Source: Alysiella sp.
GTDB lineage: Bacteria > Pseudomonadota > Gammaproteobacteria > Burkholderiales > Neisseriaceae
Assembly: GCF_030525755.1 (NCBI RefSeq)
Contig: NZ_JAUNEC010000014.1
Location: 1 to 34,653 of the forward strand
DNA length: 34,653 bases
Direction of reading: 5' to 3'
Part shown: piece after piece, positions 1 through 7,602 of the stretch
Layout of the letters: every line of letters starts with the position of its first letter
Position numbering within the stretch: position 1 is the stretch's first letter
Notes under the pieces: model-generated
Databases searched by the model: none
Told to the model about the DNA's origin: nothing
Seen by the model: the letters and a program-made list of their open reading frames with translations, nothing else
Position numbers and translations under genes: made by a program

Positions 1-64
1 GGTCGCCAGGCATCAAAACGGTTTGGGCAAATGCGCCAGCAGGGGCGGAAATGTGGGGTGTCAT
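1..64 (-). CDS. deoD: Purine nucleoside phosphorylase DeoD, N-terminal fragment
   Basis: The gene runs off the left edge, so only the first 21 codons are visible, read leftward from an ATG at 64. The peptide starts MTPHISAPAGAF and continues QTVLMPGD, which matches the start of trimeric/hexameric bacterial purine nucleoside phosphorylases (E. coli DeoD has [21 protein letters not shown]). DeoD cleaves purine (deoxy)ribonucleosides with phosphate in the cytosolic purine salvage pathway. An AAGGAA-like ribosome site lies just upstream. It sits 46 nt downstream of the DUF455 gene on the same strand, so the two may be co-transcribed. Identity rests on a short peptide, but the MPGD phosphate-loop signature is distinctive. 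Confidence 0.8.
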   Translation of the reverse strand, partial: MTPHISAPAGAFAQTVLMPGD

Positions 65-110
65 GGTGTTCATTCCTTATTAAAAATGAGGAAAGTAATG
101 GAAAATGTGT

Positions 111-956
111 TCAGGTAGCTTTTTGTATGGCATGTTCAAAGTCTGCCAACATTGCCATTTCAAATGCGCTGAATCCCGCACGTTCACGTGCTTCTAAATT
201 GACATAACCACGGAAAATAAACATATCGTATTGACGCAATAGTTTGCGGAACAATGCCATGGGCTCTAAACCGCGTTCATGACATAAGTAAGTGTACCAA
301 TGTGTGCCGATTTGTACATGTCCCACTTCATCGCGGTAAATGATGTCCAAGACTTCGCAGGTGGTGGTGTCGCCACGTTGCTGCACTTTTTCTTTGATGG
401 CTGGGGTAACGTCCAAGCCACGTGCTTCTAAAACACGTGGTACCAAAGCCATGCGCAGGAGTGGGTCAAAAGCGGTTTTGTAAGCCATGTCCCACAAATT
501 ACCGTGTGCGGGAAAATCGCCATAGTCGTAACCGTGGGCTTGTAAACGTTGGCGCATCAGCGTGAAGTGTTCGGCTTCTTCTGCTGCTACACGCAACCAA
601 TCGCCTGTAAATTGCAGGGGTAGGGTGCGGAAACGGTGAGCTGCATCAAGAGCGAGATTGATGGCATTGAATTCGATGTGGCAAATGGCGTGCAACATGG
701 CAGCATAGCCTTTGTTTGTACCCAGTTTGCGTTGTTGTACTTGGTGAGGAGCGACCAATTTGGGTTGATTGGGGCGACCTGCAATGTGTATGTCTGGCAC
801 TTGTGGTTGGGGCTGGCTTTTGTTTGTGATGCCGAAGCCTTTGATATTCAGGCTGCCTGAAAGCCAAGCATAGTGCAGTTGGCGTGTTTGGTCGGCTTTG
901 AGCGTGGGTTGGGTTTCACATAAGGCTTGAAGCAGTAAATCAGCCAATTTTTCCAT
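111..956 (-). CDS. DUF455 ferritin-like protein
   Basis: 281-residue protein of the DUF455 (MiaE-like ferritin-superfamily) group. Helical regions carry a diiron-style set: H93-x-E95, the AAEEAEHF segment (E126-H130), VLEARG (E177) and YRDEVGHV (E210, H213). These spacings are those of ferritin-like four-helix carboxylate-bridged diiron proteins. The family is widespread in proteobacteria; its substrate is not established to my knowledge, so no reaction is assigned. No signal peptide or membrane segment is seen, so it should be cytosolic. Residues around 32-38 (WLSGSLN) are encoded by an internal DNA uptake sequence. The gene precedes deoD on the same strand. Confidence 0.8.
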   Translation of the reverse strand: MEKLADLLLQALCETQPTLKADQTRQLHYAWLSGSLNIKGFGITNKSQPQPQVPDIHIAGRPNQPKLVAPHQVQQRKLGTNKGYAAMLHAICHIEFNAINLALDAAHRFRTLPLQFTGDWLRVAAEEAEHFTLMRQRLQAHGYDYGDFPAHGNLWDMAYKTAFDPLLRMALVPRVLEARGLDVTPAIKEKVQQRGDTTTCEVLDIIYRDEVGHVQIGTHWYTYLCHERGLEPMALFRKLLRQYDMFIFRGYVNLEARERAGFSAFEMAMLADFEHAIQKAT

Positions 957-1105
957 GATGTTGAATTAAAATTAGGTTAAGAAAGTGGTATTTTACCGCA
1001 ATGAAATAAGGTTTTAACATTTCAGGCAGTCTTTACATTGTGCAATATGCATTTTAAGCTGCCTGAAAGTGTTATAAGATGAAAACTGATTATCGTGTCA
1101 ATATG

Positions 1106-1111
1106 AAAGGA
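1106..1111 (+). promoter_or_regulatory. Ribosome binding site of lolA
   Basis: AAAGGA seven bases before the ATG at 1119. It supports that start for LolA. A TATAAG-like -10 lies near 1073 but no convincing -35 was found. Confidence 0.5.
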
Positions 1112-1118
1112 TTATGCG

Positions 1119-1736
1119 ATGAAACAAGGGAAAACAGTTTTGGTAACGGGTTTGTTGGCTGCATTTGCGACATTTTCGGTACACGCATCGGGCATTGATG
1201 CTTTGAAACGGTTTAATGCTGATACTGATGGTATCAGTGGTACATTTACCCAAACGGTTCAAGCCAAAAACAAAAAGCGTGTGAGTTCAGGCAGCTTTGA
1301 AATTTTGCGTCCTGGTTTGTTTAAATGGGAATATGTACAACCTGATAAACAAATTATTGTGGCAGATGGTAAATATATTTGGTTTTATGATGTTGAATTG
1401 AAACAGGTTACTCAATCTGAACAAGACCAAGCCATTGGTGGTAGTCCTGCTGCCATTTTGTCCAATAAACAGGCTTTGGAAAGCAGCTATGCTTTACAAG
1501 AAGAGGGCAATAAAGAGGGTTTGGATTATGTGTTGGCAACGCCCAAAAAGACCAATGCAGGTTATCAATTTGTGCGCATTGGTTTTAAAGAGGGTAATTT
1601 GGCAAGCATGGAGTTAAAAGACAGTTTTGGTAATCAAACGCGTATTCATTTTGCCAATATTAATACCCGACCGAATTTAACACGCAATGGTTTTCAATTT
1701 ACGCCGCCTAAGAATGTGGGTGTGTTGAAACAGTAA
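1119..1736 (+). CDS. lolA: Outer-membrane lipoprotein carrier protein LolA
   Basis: 205-residue periplasmic chaperone that takes lipoproteins from the LolCDE inner-membrane transporter to LolB on the outer membrane. The first 23 residues form a Sec signal peptide (basic start, hydrophobic core, cleavage likely after VHA). The mature part has the LolA hallmarks: a segment GISGTFTQTV near residue 38, then FEILRPGLFKWEYVQP with the conserved Arg and aromatic residues, and DGKYIWFYDVELKQVTQ. Length is typical for LolA. It stands alone on the plus strand between a DUF455 gene and convergent mltA. Lipoproteins made elsewhere in this window (BamC, LptE, possibly the 31926 peptide) would be its cargo. 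Confidence 0.93.
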   Translation: MKQGKTVLVTGLLAAFATFSVHASGIDALKRFNADTDGISGTFTQTVQAKNKKRVSSGSFEILRPGLFKWEYVQPDKQIIVADGKYIWFYDVELKQVTQSEQDQAIGGSPAAILSNKQALESSYALQEEGNKEGLDYVLATPKKTNAGYQFVRIGFKEGNLASMELKDSFGNQTRIHFANINTRPNLTRNGFQFTPPKNVGVLKQ

Positions 1737-1754
1737 TGGATGAGACAAATAGGG

Positions 1755-1795
1755 AAAAATGGCTAATGGCTGGATAACAGTCATCAGCCATTTTT
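1755..1795. terminator. Bidirectional terminator between lolA and mltA
   Basis: Perfect 10-bp inverted repeat AAAAATGGCT (1755-1764) and AGCCATTTTT (1786-1795). It has a T run after the stem on plus and, by symmetry, on minus. It lies between convergent lolA and mltA. Confidence 0.7.
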
Positions 1796-1814
1796 ATGTT
1801 TATTGTATTTGAGA

Positions 1815-3146
1815 TTATTTTTGTATGGGTGTCATGCCATTGGGCAACAGTTGCCATACATATCCAGGGTATTTTTGTTTGCCAGCGGTTGAACCTGCTG
1901 CATCGCCATAGCCCCAAAAATAGTCCACGCGTACTGCTCCTCTAATGGCGCTGCCTGTGTCTTGAGCAAGCATTAAGCGGTTTAAACTTTGTTGGGTATC
2001 GGGGTGGGTGGTGGCAACAAAAATGGGGGCGCCTAATGTGATGTATTGTTTGTCCACCGCAGCCGAAAAACCGCCTGTGAGTGGTACATCTAATGCGCCG
2101 ATTGGGCCTTGTTCAGGTGAACCTGATAAAACACGGAAGAAAATATAACGTGGATTTTGTGCCAAAACTTCACCTAAACGATGTGGATTGTTTGCTAACC
2201 AGTTTTTGATGCCTTGCATGGAGGCTTGTGATGCAGGCAAATAATTTTTTTGTATCATGTATTTGCCAACAGAAGCGTAGGGATAATGATTGTGTCCAGC
2301 AAAACCCAAGCGTATGTATTCACCACTGGGGGTTTTAAGCCTGCCTGAACCTTGTATTTGTAAGAAAAGCAGCTCAATCGGATTTTCGGCGTAAGCAATA
2401 ATGGGTGCACGGTTGTCCAATGCACCATTGTTGATTTCAGCACGGGTAAAATAAGGCACAAATTGGTTGCCGACAAAGCGTCCTTTAATGGCAGTATGGT
2501 TGTGGGTTGGGAATAAAGATAAATTGGCGGTGTATGCACCGTTGCTTTGAACACGGGCTTCATGGTTGGAAATCGGTTGAACGCGTATGGTGCTGTTGCT
2601 TTGATGTAGCGAGGTGGGTAAAGACAGAGAAACCAAATCGTAGGGTATGCCGTAAATGGGGTAACGTGCTTGCTGGCTCGGACGCACATCGCCTTTGAGT
2701 ATGGGTTCATAATAGCCTGTAATTGTGCCTGAACGCTGACCATTTTGGCTGACTTGCCAAGGCGTGAAATTGTGTTCAAAAAAAAGTTTGGCAGCTTGGT
2801 CGTTGTTGGCGGTTTGTGCAGCACGCGTGCATACATTCTGCCAAGAGGCTTGTCTGCCAAGTTTGATGCAGCTGTTGCGAAATACGTTCAGGCTGCCTGA
2901 AAAGGGTTGATTGTGCCAGCTGGGCAGCTCTTGAAAGGAAACCGCGCGATAATGGGCTGTACCATTTCTTACTGTTGTGCCTTGAACAACTGCTGGGAGA
3001 TGGGCATGGGTGTTGAGATTGGTGTGAGTTGATGTTGTGAGTGTATGTTTCACTTGAACAGGTGCGTTTTTACCAGAACAGGCAAATAGCATGAAAGCGG
3101 TTGAGCTGAGCAGTAAGGTACGCCAAGTAAAAAGAGATGTGTGCAT
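1815..3146 (-). CDS. mltA: Membrane-bound lytic murein transglycosylase A
   Basis: 443-residue lipoprotein that cleaves glycan strands to 1,6-anhydro-muropeptides at the inner face of the outer membrane. The start at 3146 is preferred because it gives a normal lipoprotein signal ending in the lipobox LFAC (Cys23); the open frame extends upstream to 3218 but would put a non-signal leader in front and runs into ubiA. The middle holds the MltA domain (TGYYEP near residue 145; FLQIQGSGRL). The C-terminal 3D domain has DTGSAIRG and RVDYFWGYG, whose Asp near 408 corresponds to the catalytic Asp of the family. Length matches Neisseria MltA (GNA33-type). It lies downstream of ubiA with a DUS between. 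Confidence 0.92.
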   Translation of the reverse strand: MHTSLFTWRTLLLSSTAFMLFACSGKNAPVQVKHTLTTSTHTNLNTHAHLPAVVQGTTVRNGTAHYRAVSFQELPSWHNQPFSGSLNVFRNSCIKLGRQASWQNVCTRAAQTANNDQAAKLFFEHNFTPWQVSQNGQRSGTITGYYEPILKGDVRPSQQARYPIYGIPYDLVSLSLPTSLHQSNSTIRVQPISNHEARVQSNGAYTANLSLFPTHNHTAIKGRFVGNQFVPYFTRAEINNGALDNRAPIIAYAENPIELLFLQIQGSGRLKTPSGEYIRLGFAGHNHYPYASVGKYMIQKNYLPASQASMQGIKNWLANNPHRLGEVLAQNPRYIFFRVLSGSPEQGPIGALDVPLTGGFSAAVDKQYITLGAPIFVATTHPDTQQSLNRLMLAQDTGSAIRGAVRVDYFWGYGDAAGSTAGKQKYPGYVWQLLPNGMTPIQK

Positions 3147-3192
3147 TGATTTAACTTTCTTATTGAATTTGTGAATTGTGGCTGCCTGAAAA

Positions 3193-4065
3193 TTACAACA
3201 TGGCATAATGTGCCACAATGCCTGTGAACCAAAGCCAGCCTATGGTGTTGTTGCTTAAAAATGTGCGAAAACAGGCATCTCGGTCGCGGTTTTGGGTGGC
3301 AAGATATTGTTGATATTGGTGGTACACAACCAATCCCCAAGCCAGCCAGAATACCCATGTTGCTTCAATCAATACGCCAATTATCAGCATGCTGAAACTG
3401 GCTAAACCATGACATAAGGTGGCAATTTCGGCATCGTATTGACCAAAAGTAATCGCAGAAGTTTTAATGCCGATTTTTAAATCATCGGGTTTGTCTGCCA
3501 TTGCGTAAAATGTGTCAAAAGCCAACGTCCAAAAAATATTGGTAATAAACAACACCCAAGCCAAAGCAGGTATGCTGTTTTGTATGGCAGTAAATGCCAT
3601 CGGTATGCCAAATGAAAATGCCAAGCCCAAATACAGTTGAGGAATGGGAAAAAAACGCTTGGTCAATGGATAAGTCATTGCCAGAAATAAGGCGGGTAAA
3701 CTCATTAAACGCGTGAGATGGTTTAATGGCAATAAACATAAGACAGCTAATAAACACAAAACAGCAATTAAAATCAAAGCTTCTTTTGTGTTCACTTCGC
3801 CTGTGGCAAAAGGGCGATGGCGTGTGCGCGCCACATGGACATCAAAATCACGGTCTGCCAAATCATTGGCAACACAGCCTGCGCTGCGCATTAAAAATGT
3901 ACCAAGTACAAATACTATGGTTATCACAAAATCGGGCTTGCCCTCTGCGGCAATCCAGATTGCCCATAAAGTTGGCCATAAGAGCAGCAGTGTGCCAATC
4001 GGCTTGTCTGTACGCATCAGGCGAAGATAAATTTCTGCACGGTTTTTGAAATAAGCAAAATTCAT
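3193..4065 (-). CDS. ubiA: 4-hydroxybenzoate octaprenyltransferase
   Basis: Polytopic inner-membrane prenyltransferase that joins the polyprenyl tail to 4-hydroxybenzoate in ubiquinone synthesis. It contains the two Asp-rich motifs of the family: NDLADRDFD (residues 67-75 of the 290-residue form) and DKPDDLKIG around residue 190, plus the start signature LMRTDKPIGTLLLLWPT. I place the start at 4065 (MNFAYFKN), giving 290 residues as in E. coli UbiA; an ATG at 4107 would add 14 residues and cannot be excluded, as neither start has a strong ribosome site. It lies just upstream of mltA on the same strand. Confidence 0.93.
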   Translation of the reverse strand: MNFAYFKNRAEIYLRLMRTDKPIGTLLLLWPTLWAIWIAAEGKPDFVITIVFVLGTFLMRSAGCVANDLADRDFDVHVARTRHRPFATGEVNTKEALILIAVLCLLAVLCLLPLNHLTRLMSLPALFLAMTYPLTKRFFPIPQLYLGLAFSFGIPMAFTAIQNSIPALAWVLFITNIFWTLAFDTFYAMADKPDDLKIGIKTSAITFGQYDAEIATLCHGLASFSMLIIGVLIEATWVFWLAWGLVVYHQYQQYLATQNRDRDACFRTFLSNNTIGWLWFTGIVAHYAML

Positions 4066-4179
4066 TTTCAATGTTTTAATACCCAGCACATCAAGAAGAT
4101 TGACCATTATAACAGTTTGCTCATTTTCAGGCTGCCTGAAAAATCATCATGGAAAAGACGATTGCTTTTTTTTAAATAG

Positions 4180-4194
4180 TGTTATACCATAACA
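4180..4194 (+). promoter_or_regulatory. Putative Zur operator upstream of rpmE2
   Basis: TGTTATACCATAACA is a palindrome with 6-bp arms around a 3-base centre. It fits the consensus I recall for the meningococcal Zur box, TGTTATDNHATAACA, at every position. It lies 35 bases before the L31B start and overlaps a weak candidate promoter (TTGCTT at 4162-4167, TACCAT at 4185-4190, 17-base spacer), so bound Zur would block polymerase. This fits the known zinc control of type B L31/L36 genes. Confidence 0.75.
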
Positions 4195-4228
4195 TAATAA
4201 TCATTTTTTAACCCATTTGGAGTATGTG

Positions 4229-4501
4229 ATGAAAGCAGGTATTCACCCTGAAAATTACCGCACCGTTTTATTTTATGACAGCAGTGCTGATGAAGGTTGG
4301 TTGATTCGTTCGTGTGCACCAACCAATCAAACCAAAGAGTGGACAGATGGACAAACTTATCCTGTGTTTATGTTGGATACTTCGTCTGCATCACACCCTG
4401 TTTACACAGGCAAGCAGCGTGAACACAATAAAGAAGGGCGTGCCAGCAAATTTAATCAGCGTTATGCGGGCATGATGTCGGCATTTAAAAAGGGGCAATA
4501 A
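4229..4501 (+). CDS. rpmE2: Type B 50S ribosomal protein L31
   Basis: 90-residue alternative L31 (YkgM type). The sequence begins MKAGIHPENYRTV and contains FMLDTSSASHP and the C-terminal RASKFNQRYA segment typical of type B proteins. It lacks the CxxC zinc ligands of the standard L31, the hallmark of the zinc-free paralogue. It replaces zinc-bearing L31 on ribosomes when zinc is scarce, freeing zinc. The start at 4229 has GGAG at 4219-4222; an in-frame ATG at 4217 lies inside that site and is unlikely. A Zur-box match lies upstream and the L36B gene follows after one base, so the two are co-transcribed. Confidence 0.92.
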   Translation: MKAGIHPENYRTVLFYDSSADEGWLIRSCAPTNQTKEWTDGQTYPVFMLDTSSASHPVYTGKQREHNKEGRASKFNQRYAGMMSAFKKGQ

Positions 4502-4502
4502 G

Positions 4503-4628
4503 ATGCAGGTTTTGTCTTCATTAAAAGCAGCGAAACAACGCCATCGTGATTGTCAAATTGTGCGCCGAAAAGGCAAAGTTTATGTGATTTGTAAATCTAA
4601 TCCACGTTTTAAAGCACGTCAGCGTTGA
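4503..4628 (+). CDS. ykgO: Type B 50S ribosomal protein L36
   Basis: A 41-residue protein beginning MQVLSSLKAAKQRHRDC and ending KSNPRFKARQR. This is the alternative L36 (YkgO/RpmJ2 type). Standard L36 binds zinc with CxxC, C and H; here the first Cys and the His are absent (only C17 and C30 remain), so zinc would not be held. It starts one base after the L31B stop, so translation is probably coupled. Together the pair is the classic zinc-sparing ribosomal module. A strong terminator follows 12 bases after the stop. Confidence 0.9.
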   Translation: MQVLSSLKAAKQRHRDCQIVRRKGKVYVICKSNPRFKARQR

Positions 4629-4640
4629 TGTTAAAATAAA

Positions 4641-4670
4641 AAAACCGACCGATAAAATCGGTCGGTTTTT
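4641..4670 (+). terminator. Rho-independent terminator of rpmE2-ykgO
   Basis: A 13-bp perfect stem (4641-4653 with 4657-4669), core ACCGACCGAT/ATCGGTCGGT, loop AAA, ending in a T run. It would also end transcription arriving from the minus-strand gene at 4686-5135. Confidence 0.9.
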
Positions 4671-4685
4671 GTAATTTAATTGGGT

Positions 4686-5135
4686 TTAGAAGTCCACCTT
4701 GTAAACTTTGTTACCTTCAAAAACCTCAGCAGAATAATCGCAAGTTGCTTTCTCGCATTCATTGATGGTGTAATTCAAATGATAAGTACCTGATTGTTTT
4801 GCTTGATAACCAAACATGGGTGAGCTATTGCCTGATTCGTGCATGGCAGCCAGTTGTTTGCCATTTTGACTTAAAGTCAAAGATGCTTCATTGCATTCAT
4901 AATCACAGTCTGCCATAAAGGCATAAAATTTACCTTCTTTTAATTGAATAGGTAAACTCAAGGTTTTACCTTGTGCCAATTTACCTGTTTTGAAGAAATG
5001 TTGTTTTGCAGCAGAATCTTGCTTGGCGATTTCTTGCTTATTGATATCTTGTGCCTTACTCAACCAATTGTCTTCTGCCAAAGCAGGAGTGGTTAATGAT
5101 ACCATCAGTGTAATGGCAAAAATTTTTTTCAACAT
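4686..5135 (-). CDS. Small secreted cysteine-pair protein, function unknown
   Basis: 149-residue protein with a clear Sec signal peptide (residues 1-20, MLKKIFAITLMVSL then TPALA, cleavage before EDNW). The mature part has a charged helical start, then a probable beta-sandwich with two close cysteine pairs, CDYEC near residue 77 and CEKATC near 128, likely disulfides in the periplasm. The segment GTYHLNYTI resembles the end of pre-peptidase or C2-like beta domains, but this is only a loose similarity. I do not recognise a named family. It is downstream of serC on the same strand but separated by a DUS hairpin, so probably has its own transcript. Confidence 0.75.
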   Translation of the reverse strand: MLKKIFAITLMVSLTTPALAEDNWLSKAQDINKQEIAKQDSAAKQHFFKTGKLAQGKTLSLPIQLKEGKFYAFMADCDYECNEASLTLSQNGKQLAAMHESGNSSPMFGYQAKQSGTYHLNYTINECEKATCDYSAEVFEGNKVYKVDF

Positions 5136-5208
5136 GATTTTCCCTTAATGAATATCTGATTGGTATCCAAATAATAAACTTTGGATACTTATCAGGATTA
5201 AAAATAGA

Positions 5209-5238
5209 CTGCCTGAAATCCTTAACCTTTTCAGGCAG
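5209..5238 (-). terminator. DUS inverted-repeat terminator after serC
   Basis: CTGCCTGAAA (5209-5218) pairs with TTTCAGGCAG (5229-5238), two head-to-head uptake sequences. On the minus strand the stem is followed by TCTATTTTT, which fits a terminator for serC. Paired DUS acting as terminators is well known in Neisseria. Confidence 0.6.
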
Positions 5239-5250
5239 CCCTCTCAAAAA

Positions 5251-6357
5251 TTAACCGTAGCGTTTTTGAAATTCTTTCATGAAATCAATTAGGGCTTCTA
5301 CGCCTTGCAGAGGCATGGCATTGTAGATGCTGGCACGCATCCCACCCAATGATTTGTAACCGCGCAACAGTTGTAAACCGCGTGTGGTGGACTCTTGCGC
5401 GAACAATTCGTCCAAATCAGCATCGCCTGTAGTGAAAATCACATTCATTTTGGAACGTGCACCAGGGTGGACGTTGTTTTTGTAGAAACCGCCTGAACCG
5501 TCAATCGCATTATACAATGTTTTGGCTTTCAATGTGTTAATCGTTTCCATTTGTGCCACGCCGCCTTGCGATTGCAACCAACGGAACACCAAACCTGAAA
5601 TGTAAATTGGGTAAGTGGCTGGCGTGTTGTACATGCCTTGACGTTGAACGTGTGATTTATAGTTCCACACGTCTGGAATGCGGTCGGAACAGCGTTCCAG
5701 CAAATCTTCGCGAATGATGACAATGGTCGCGCCGCTCGGTCCGATGTTTTTCTGTGCGCCTGCATAAATTACGCCAAAGTCGGACACATTGATTTTGCGG
5801 GACAAAATTTCCGATGACATATCGCAAATTAGGGGCGGCATGCCGTCTTCCAGTTTGGGGACTTCGCGGTATTGCAAGCCGTGTACGGTTTCGTTGATGA
5901 TGAAATGCACGAATGCAGAATTTTTGTCAATATCCCAATTTTGCACGGGCGGTAAGTTGGTGTAGTTGTAGTCGCGTTTTCCGTCTGCCGCCAAATGGAT
6001 TTTGGCATTGGTAAGTTTGTGCATTTGCGAATGGGCGATTTCGGACCAGTTGCCTGTTACCACGCTGTCCACGCGCTCAAAGCCATCGGCAAAATTCATC
6101 ACGACTTGGTTGAATTGGGCAGATGCACCACCTTGCAAAAACAAGACCTTATAGTTATTCGGAATGTCCATAAGCTGACGGAGGTCTTGTTCGGCATGAT
6201 ACAAAATGCTGGCAAATACGTCCGAACGGTGACTCATGGTCATTACGGAAAAGCCTGTGCCGTTGTAGTCAAACATTTCGCTTTGGGCAGTACGCAACAC
6301 GCTTTCGGGCAATACGGCTGGCCCTGCGGAGAAATTGTAAATGGGGGTTAAACTCAT
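5251..6357 (-). CDS. serC: Phosphoserine aminotransferase
   Basis: 368-residue cytosolic PLP enzyme that converts 3-phosphohydroxypyruvate and glutamate to phosphoserine (serine pathway) and also acts in pyridoxal phosphate synthesis. The sequence closely follows Neisseria SerC: start MSLTPIYNFSAGPAVLPE, FLQGGASAQF near 73-82, TGNWS near 101, CDMSSEILSR near 178, and the Schiff-base Lys203 in GAQKNIGPSG. The start at 6357 is chosen because it matches family N-termini; the frame is open to 6414 but the extra residues come partly from an upstream DUS. The C-terminus (FMKEFQKRYG) is complete. Confidence 0.96.
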   Translation of the reverse strand: MSLTPIYNFSAGPAVLPESVLRTAQSEMFDYNGTGFSVMTMSHRSDVFASILYHAEQDLRQLMDIPNNYKVLFLQGGASAQFNQVVMNFADGFERVDSVVTGNWSEIAHSQMHKLTNAKIHLAADGKRDYNYTNLPPVQNWDIDKNSAFVHFIINETVHGLQYREVPKLEDGMPPLICDMSSEILSRKINVSDFGVIYAGAQKNIGPSGATIVIIREDLLERCSDRIPDVWNYKSHVQRQGMYNTPATYPIYISGLVFRWLQSQGGVAQMETINTLKAKTLYNAIDGSGGFYKNNVHPGARSKMNVIFTTGDADLDELFAQESTTRGLQLLRGYKSLGGMRASIYNAMPLQGVEALIDFMKEFQKRYG

Positions 6358-6554
6358 GGTGTGGCTTTCGCGAAGGCTGCCTGAAAACAGCATGGTTTGT
6401 GAGAATTGAAGCAATGCATTTTAGACGTTTATTGGTCTGTTTTGCAAGTATGGTCGCAGAATAATTGAAAAGGTACTACAGCATTGGTTCGTTTTGTTGT
6501 ATTACTTGTACTGTCTGCGGCATTTTTGCAACTATATTTATTTGTTCAAGAATG

Positions 6555-7343
6555 TCAAGCATGATTAGGCTGCCTGAAAATGGTGCTGGGGAAGAGGGTT
6601 TGTAAATTGTTTTCACAGGCTTGTGCCAGTTGGGATAACTTGATGCCGCGTAAAGTGCAAACGATTTGGGCAATTTGGAATAAGTTGGCTGGGGTATTTG
6701 GGTTTTCAGGCAGCATATAGGGGCTGTCGGTTTCCAGTAATAAGGCATCAAGTGGCAATGTGCTTGCGGCGTGGCGTACTTTTTTTGCATTGGGATTGAG
6801 TAATAAGGTGCCGATGCCGATTTTGAAACCGAGTTTGATGAATGCTTGGGCTTCTTCAAGGCTGCCTGAAAAGGCATGGACGATGCCACCATAAGTGAAA
6901 GCGTGGTTTTTGATACTGTGTAATAAGGCAGCAGATGCTTTGACATTGTGTAAAATCACGGGTCGCTGGTGTTGTTTTGCTAAGTCAATTTGTTGCTCAA
7001 AAGCCCAGATTTGTTGTTCTTGAGCATTAAATGCCAATTGTTTGGGATAAAAGTCCAAACCAATTTCGCCTACCCAAATATTGGGATTTTCTGATAACAA
7101 AACATTGAGTTGAGATAAGTTATCTTGGTTCAAGCTGCCTGAAAACCAAGGGTGTATACCCAAGGCAACAGCACGAATTTCAGGCTGCCTGAAAAGATGC
7201 AAAACCGTTTGCCAGTCTTGTTCTTGGATTGATGGCACAATGAAACCTTTGACATTGGCTGCTGATGCAGCTGTGATGATTTCAGGCAGCTTGTTGATAA
7301 GTGGTGTGGCTGCCAAATGGCAATGGGTGTCGGTGAGCATCAT
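6555..7343 (-). CDS. TatD-family metal-dependent DNase
   Basis: 262-residue TIM-barrel amidohydrolase-fold protein of the TatD/YcfH/YjjV group. Metal ligands are visible: TDTHCH (H7, H9), GEIGLDF (E93), ILHNVK (H132), IVHAFSGS (H156) and LLETDSPY (D206). Family members are magnesium-dependent 3'-5' exonucleases acting in DNA quality control; some relatives deacylate D-aminoacyl-tRNA, so substrate is not certain. The gene is unusually loaded with uptake sequences, at least five, giving the peptide pieces FSGSL, FRQP and LPEN at non-conserved loops. A second ATG one codon later is also possible. Confidence 0.88.
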   Translation of the reverse strand: MMLTDTHCHLAATPLINKLPEIITAASAANVKGFIVPSIQEQDWQTVLHLFRQPEIRAVALGIHPWFSGSLNQDNLSQLNVLLSENPNIWVGEIGLDFYPKQLAFNAQEQQIWAFEQQIDLAKQHQRPVILHNVKASAALLHSIKNHAFTYGGIVHAFSGSLEEAQAFIKLGFKIGIGTLLLNPNAKKVRHAASTLPLDALLLETDSPYMLPENPNTPANLFQIAQIVCTLRGIKLSQLAQACENNLQTLFPSTIFRQPNHA

Positions 7344-7404
7344 AAGAAATGGGGAAAAAGGGTATATTGTAAAGTATGAGTGTGAGAGAAAACAGGTTGC
7401 AAGG

Positions 7405-7530
7405 TTTGCAAAATCCCATCTTTGGTAGATTTCTTCGTGCTGTGTTTTGTTAGTGCTTGATATTTCAATATTATCTGCGCGTTAGACTATGCTTGCACTT
7501 TGAATTGCGCCAAAGATGGGATTTTGCAAA
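7405..7530. repeat. MITE-like element with 21-bp perfect terminal inverted repeats
   Basis: The 21 bases at 7405-7425 (starting TTTGCAAAATCCC) are the exact reverse complement of 7510-7530. They enclose 84 bases with no coding capacity. The element lies between the tatD-like gene and bfrB, both on minus strand. No obvious target duplication is seen. The shape suggests a miniature inverted-repeat element or an internally deleted IS; a long stem-loop in RNA is also possible. Confidence 0.65.
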
Positions 7531-7535
7531 TGTTT

Positions 7536-7564
7536 CAGGCTGCCTGAAATATTCAGGCAGCCTG
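7536..7564. terminator. DUS inverted repeat downstream of bfrB
   Basis: CAGGCTGCCTGAA (7536-7548) and TTCAGGCAGCCTG (7552-7564), a 13-bp perfect stem with a 3-base loop made of two uptake sequences. It lies 38 bases past the bfrB stop and could end that transcript, though no clear T run follows on minus. Confidence 0.5.
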
Positions 7565-7602
7565 TTATTTTGGGGTTCTGAGATTTTTGGTAGTGGTTTG
7601 TG

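Noticed and set aside
636..867. Short frames on both strands inside the DUF455 gene
   Set aside because: They are shadows of the coding frame, with no ribosome sites and no recognisable domain.
4166..4173. Run of eight T before rpmE2 as a phase-variation tract
   Set aside because: Too short, outside a gene, and the promoter/Zur layout explains the region.
6476..6946. 156-residue minus frame over the tatD-like gene end
   Set aside because: It overlaps the tatD-like gene; the TatD frame carries all metal ligands, this one carries none.
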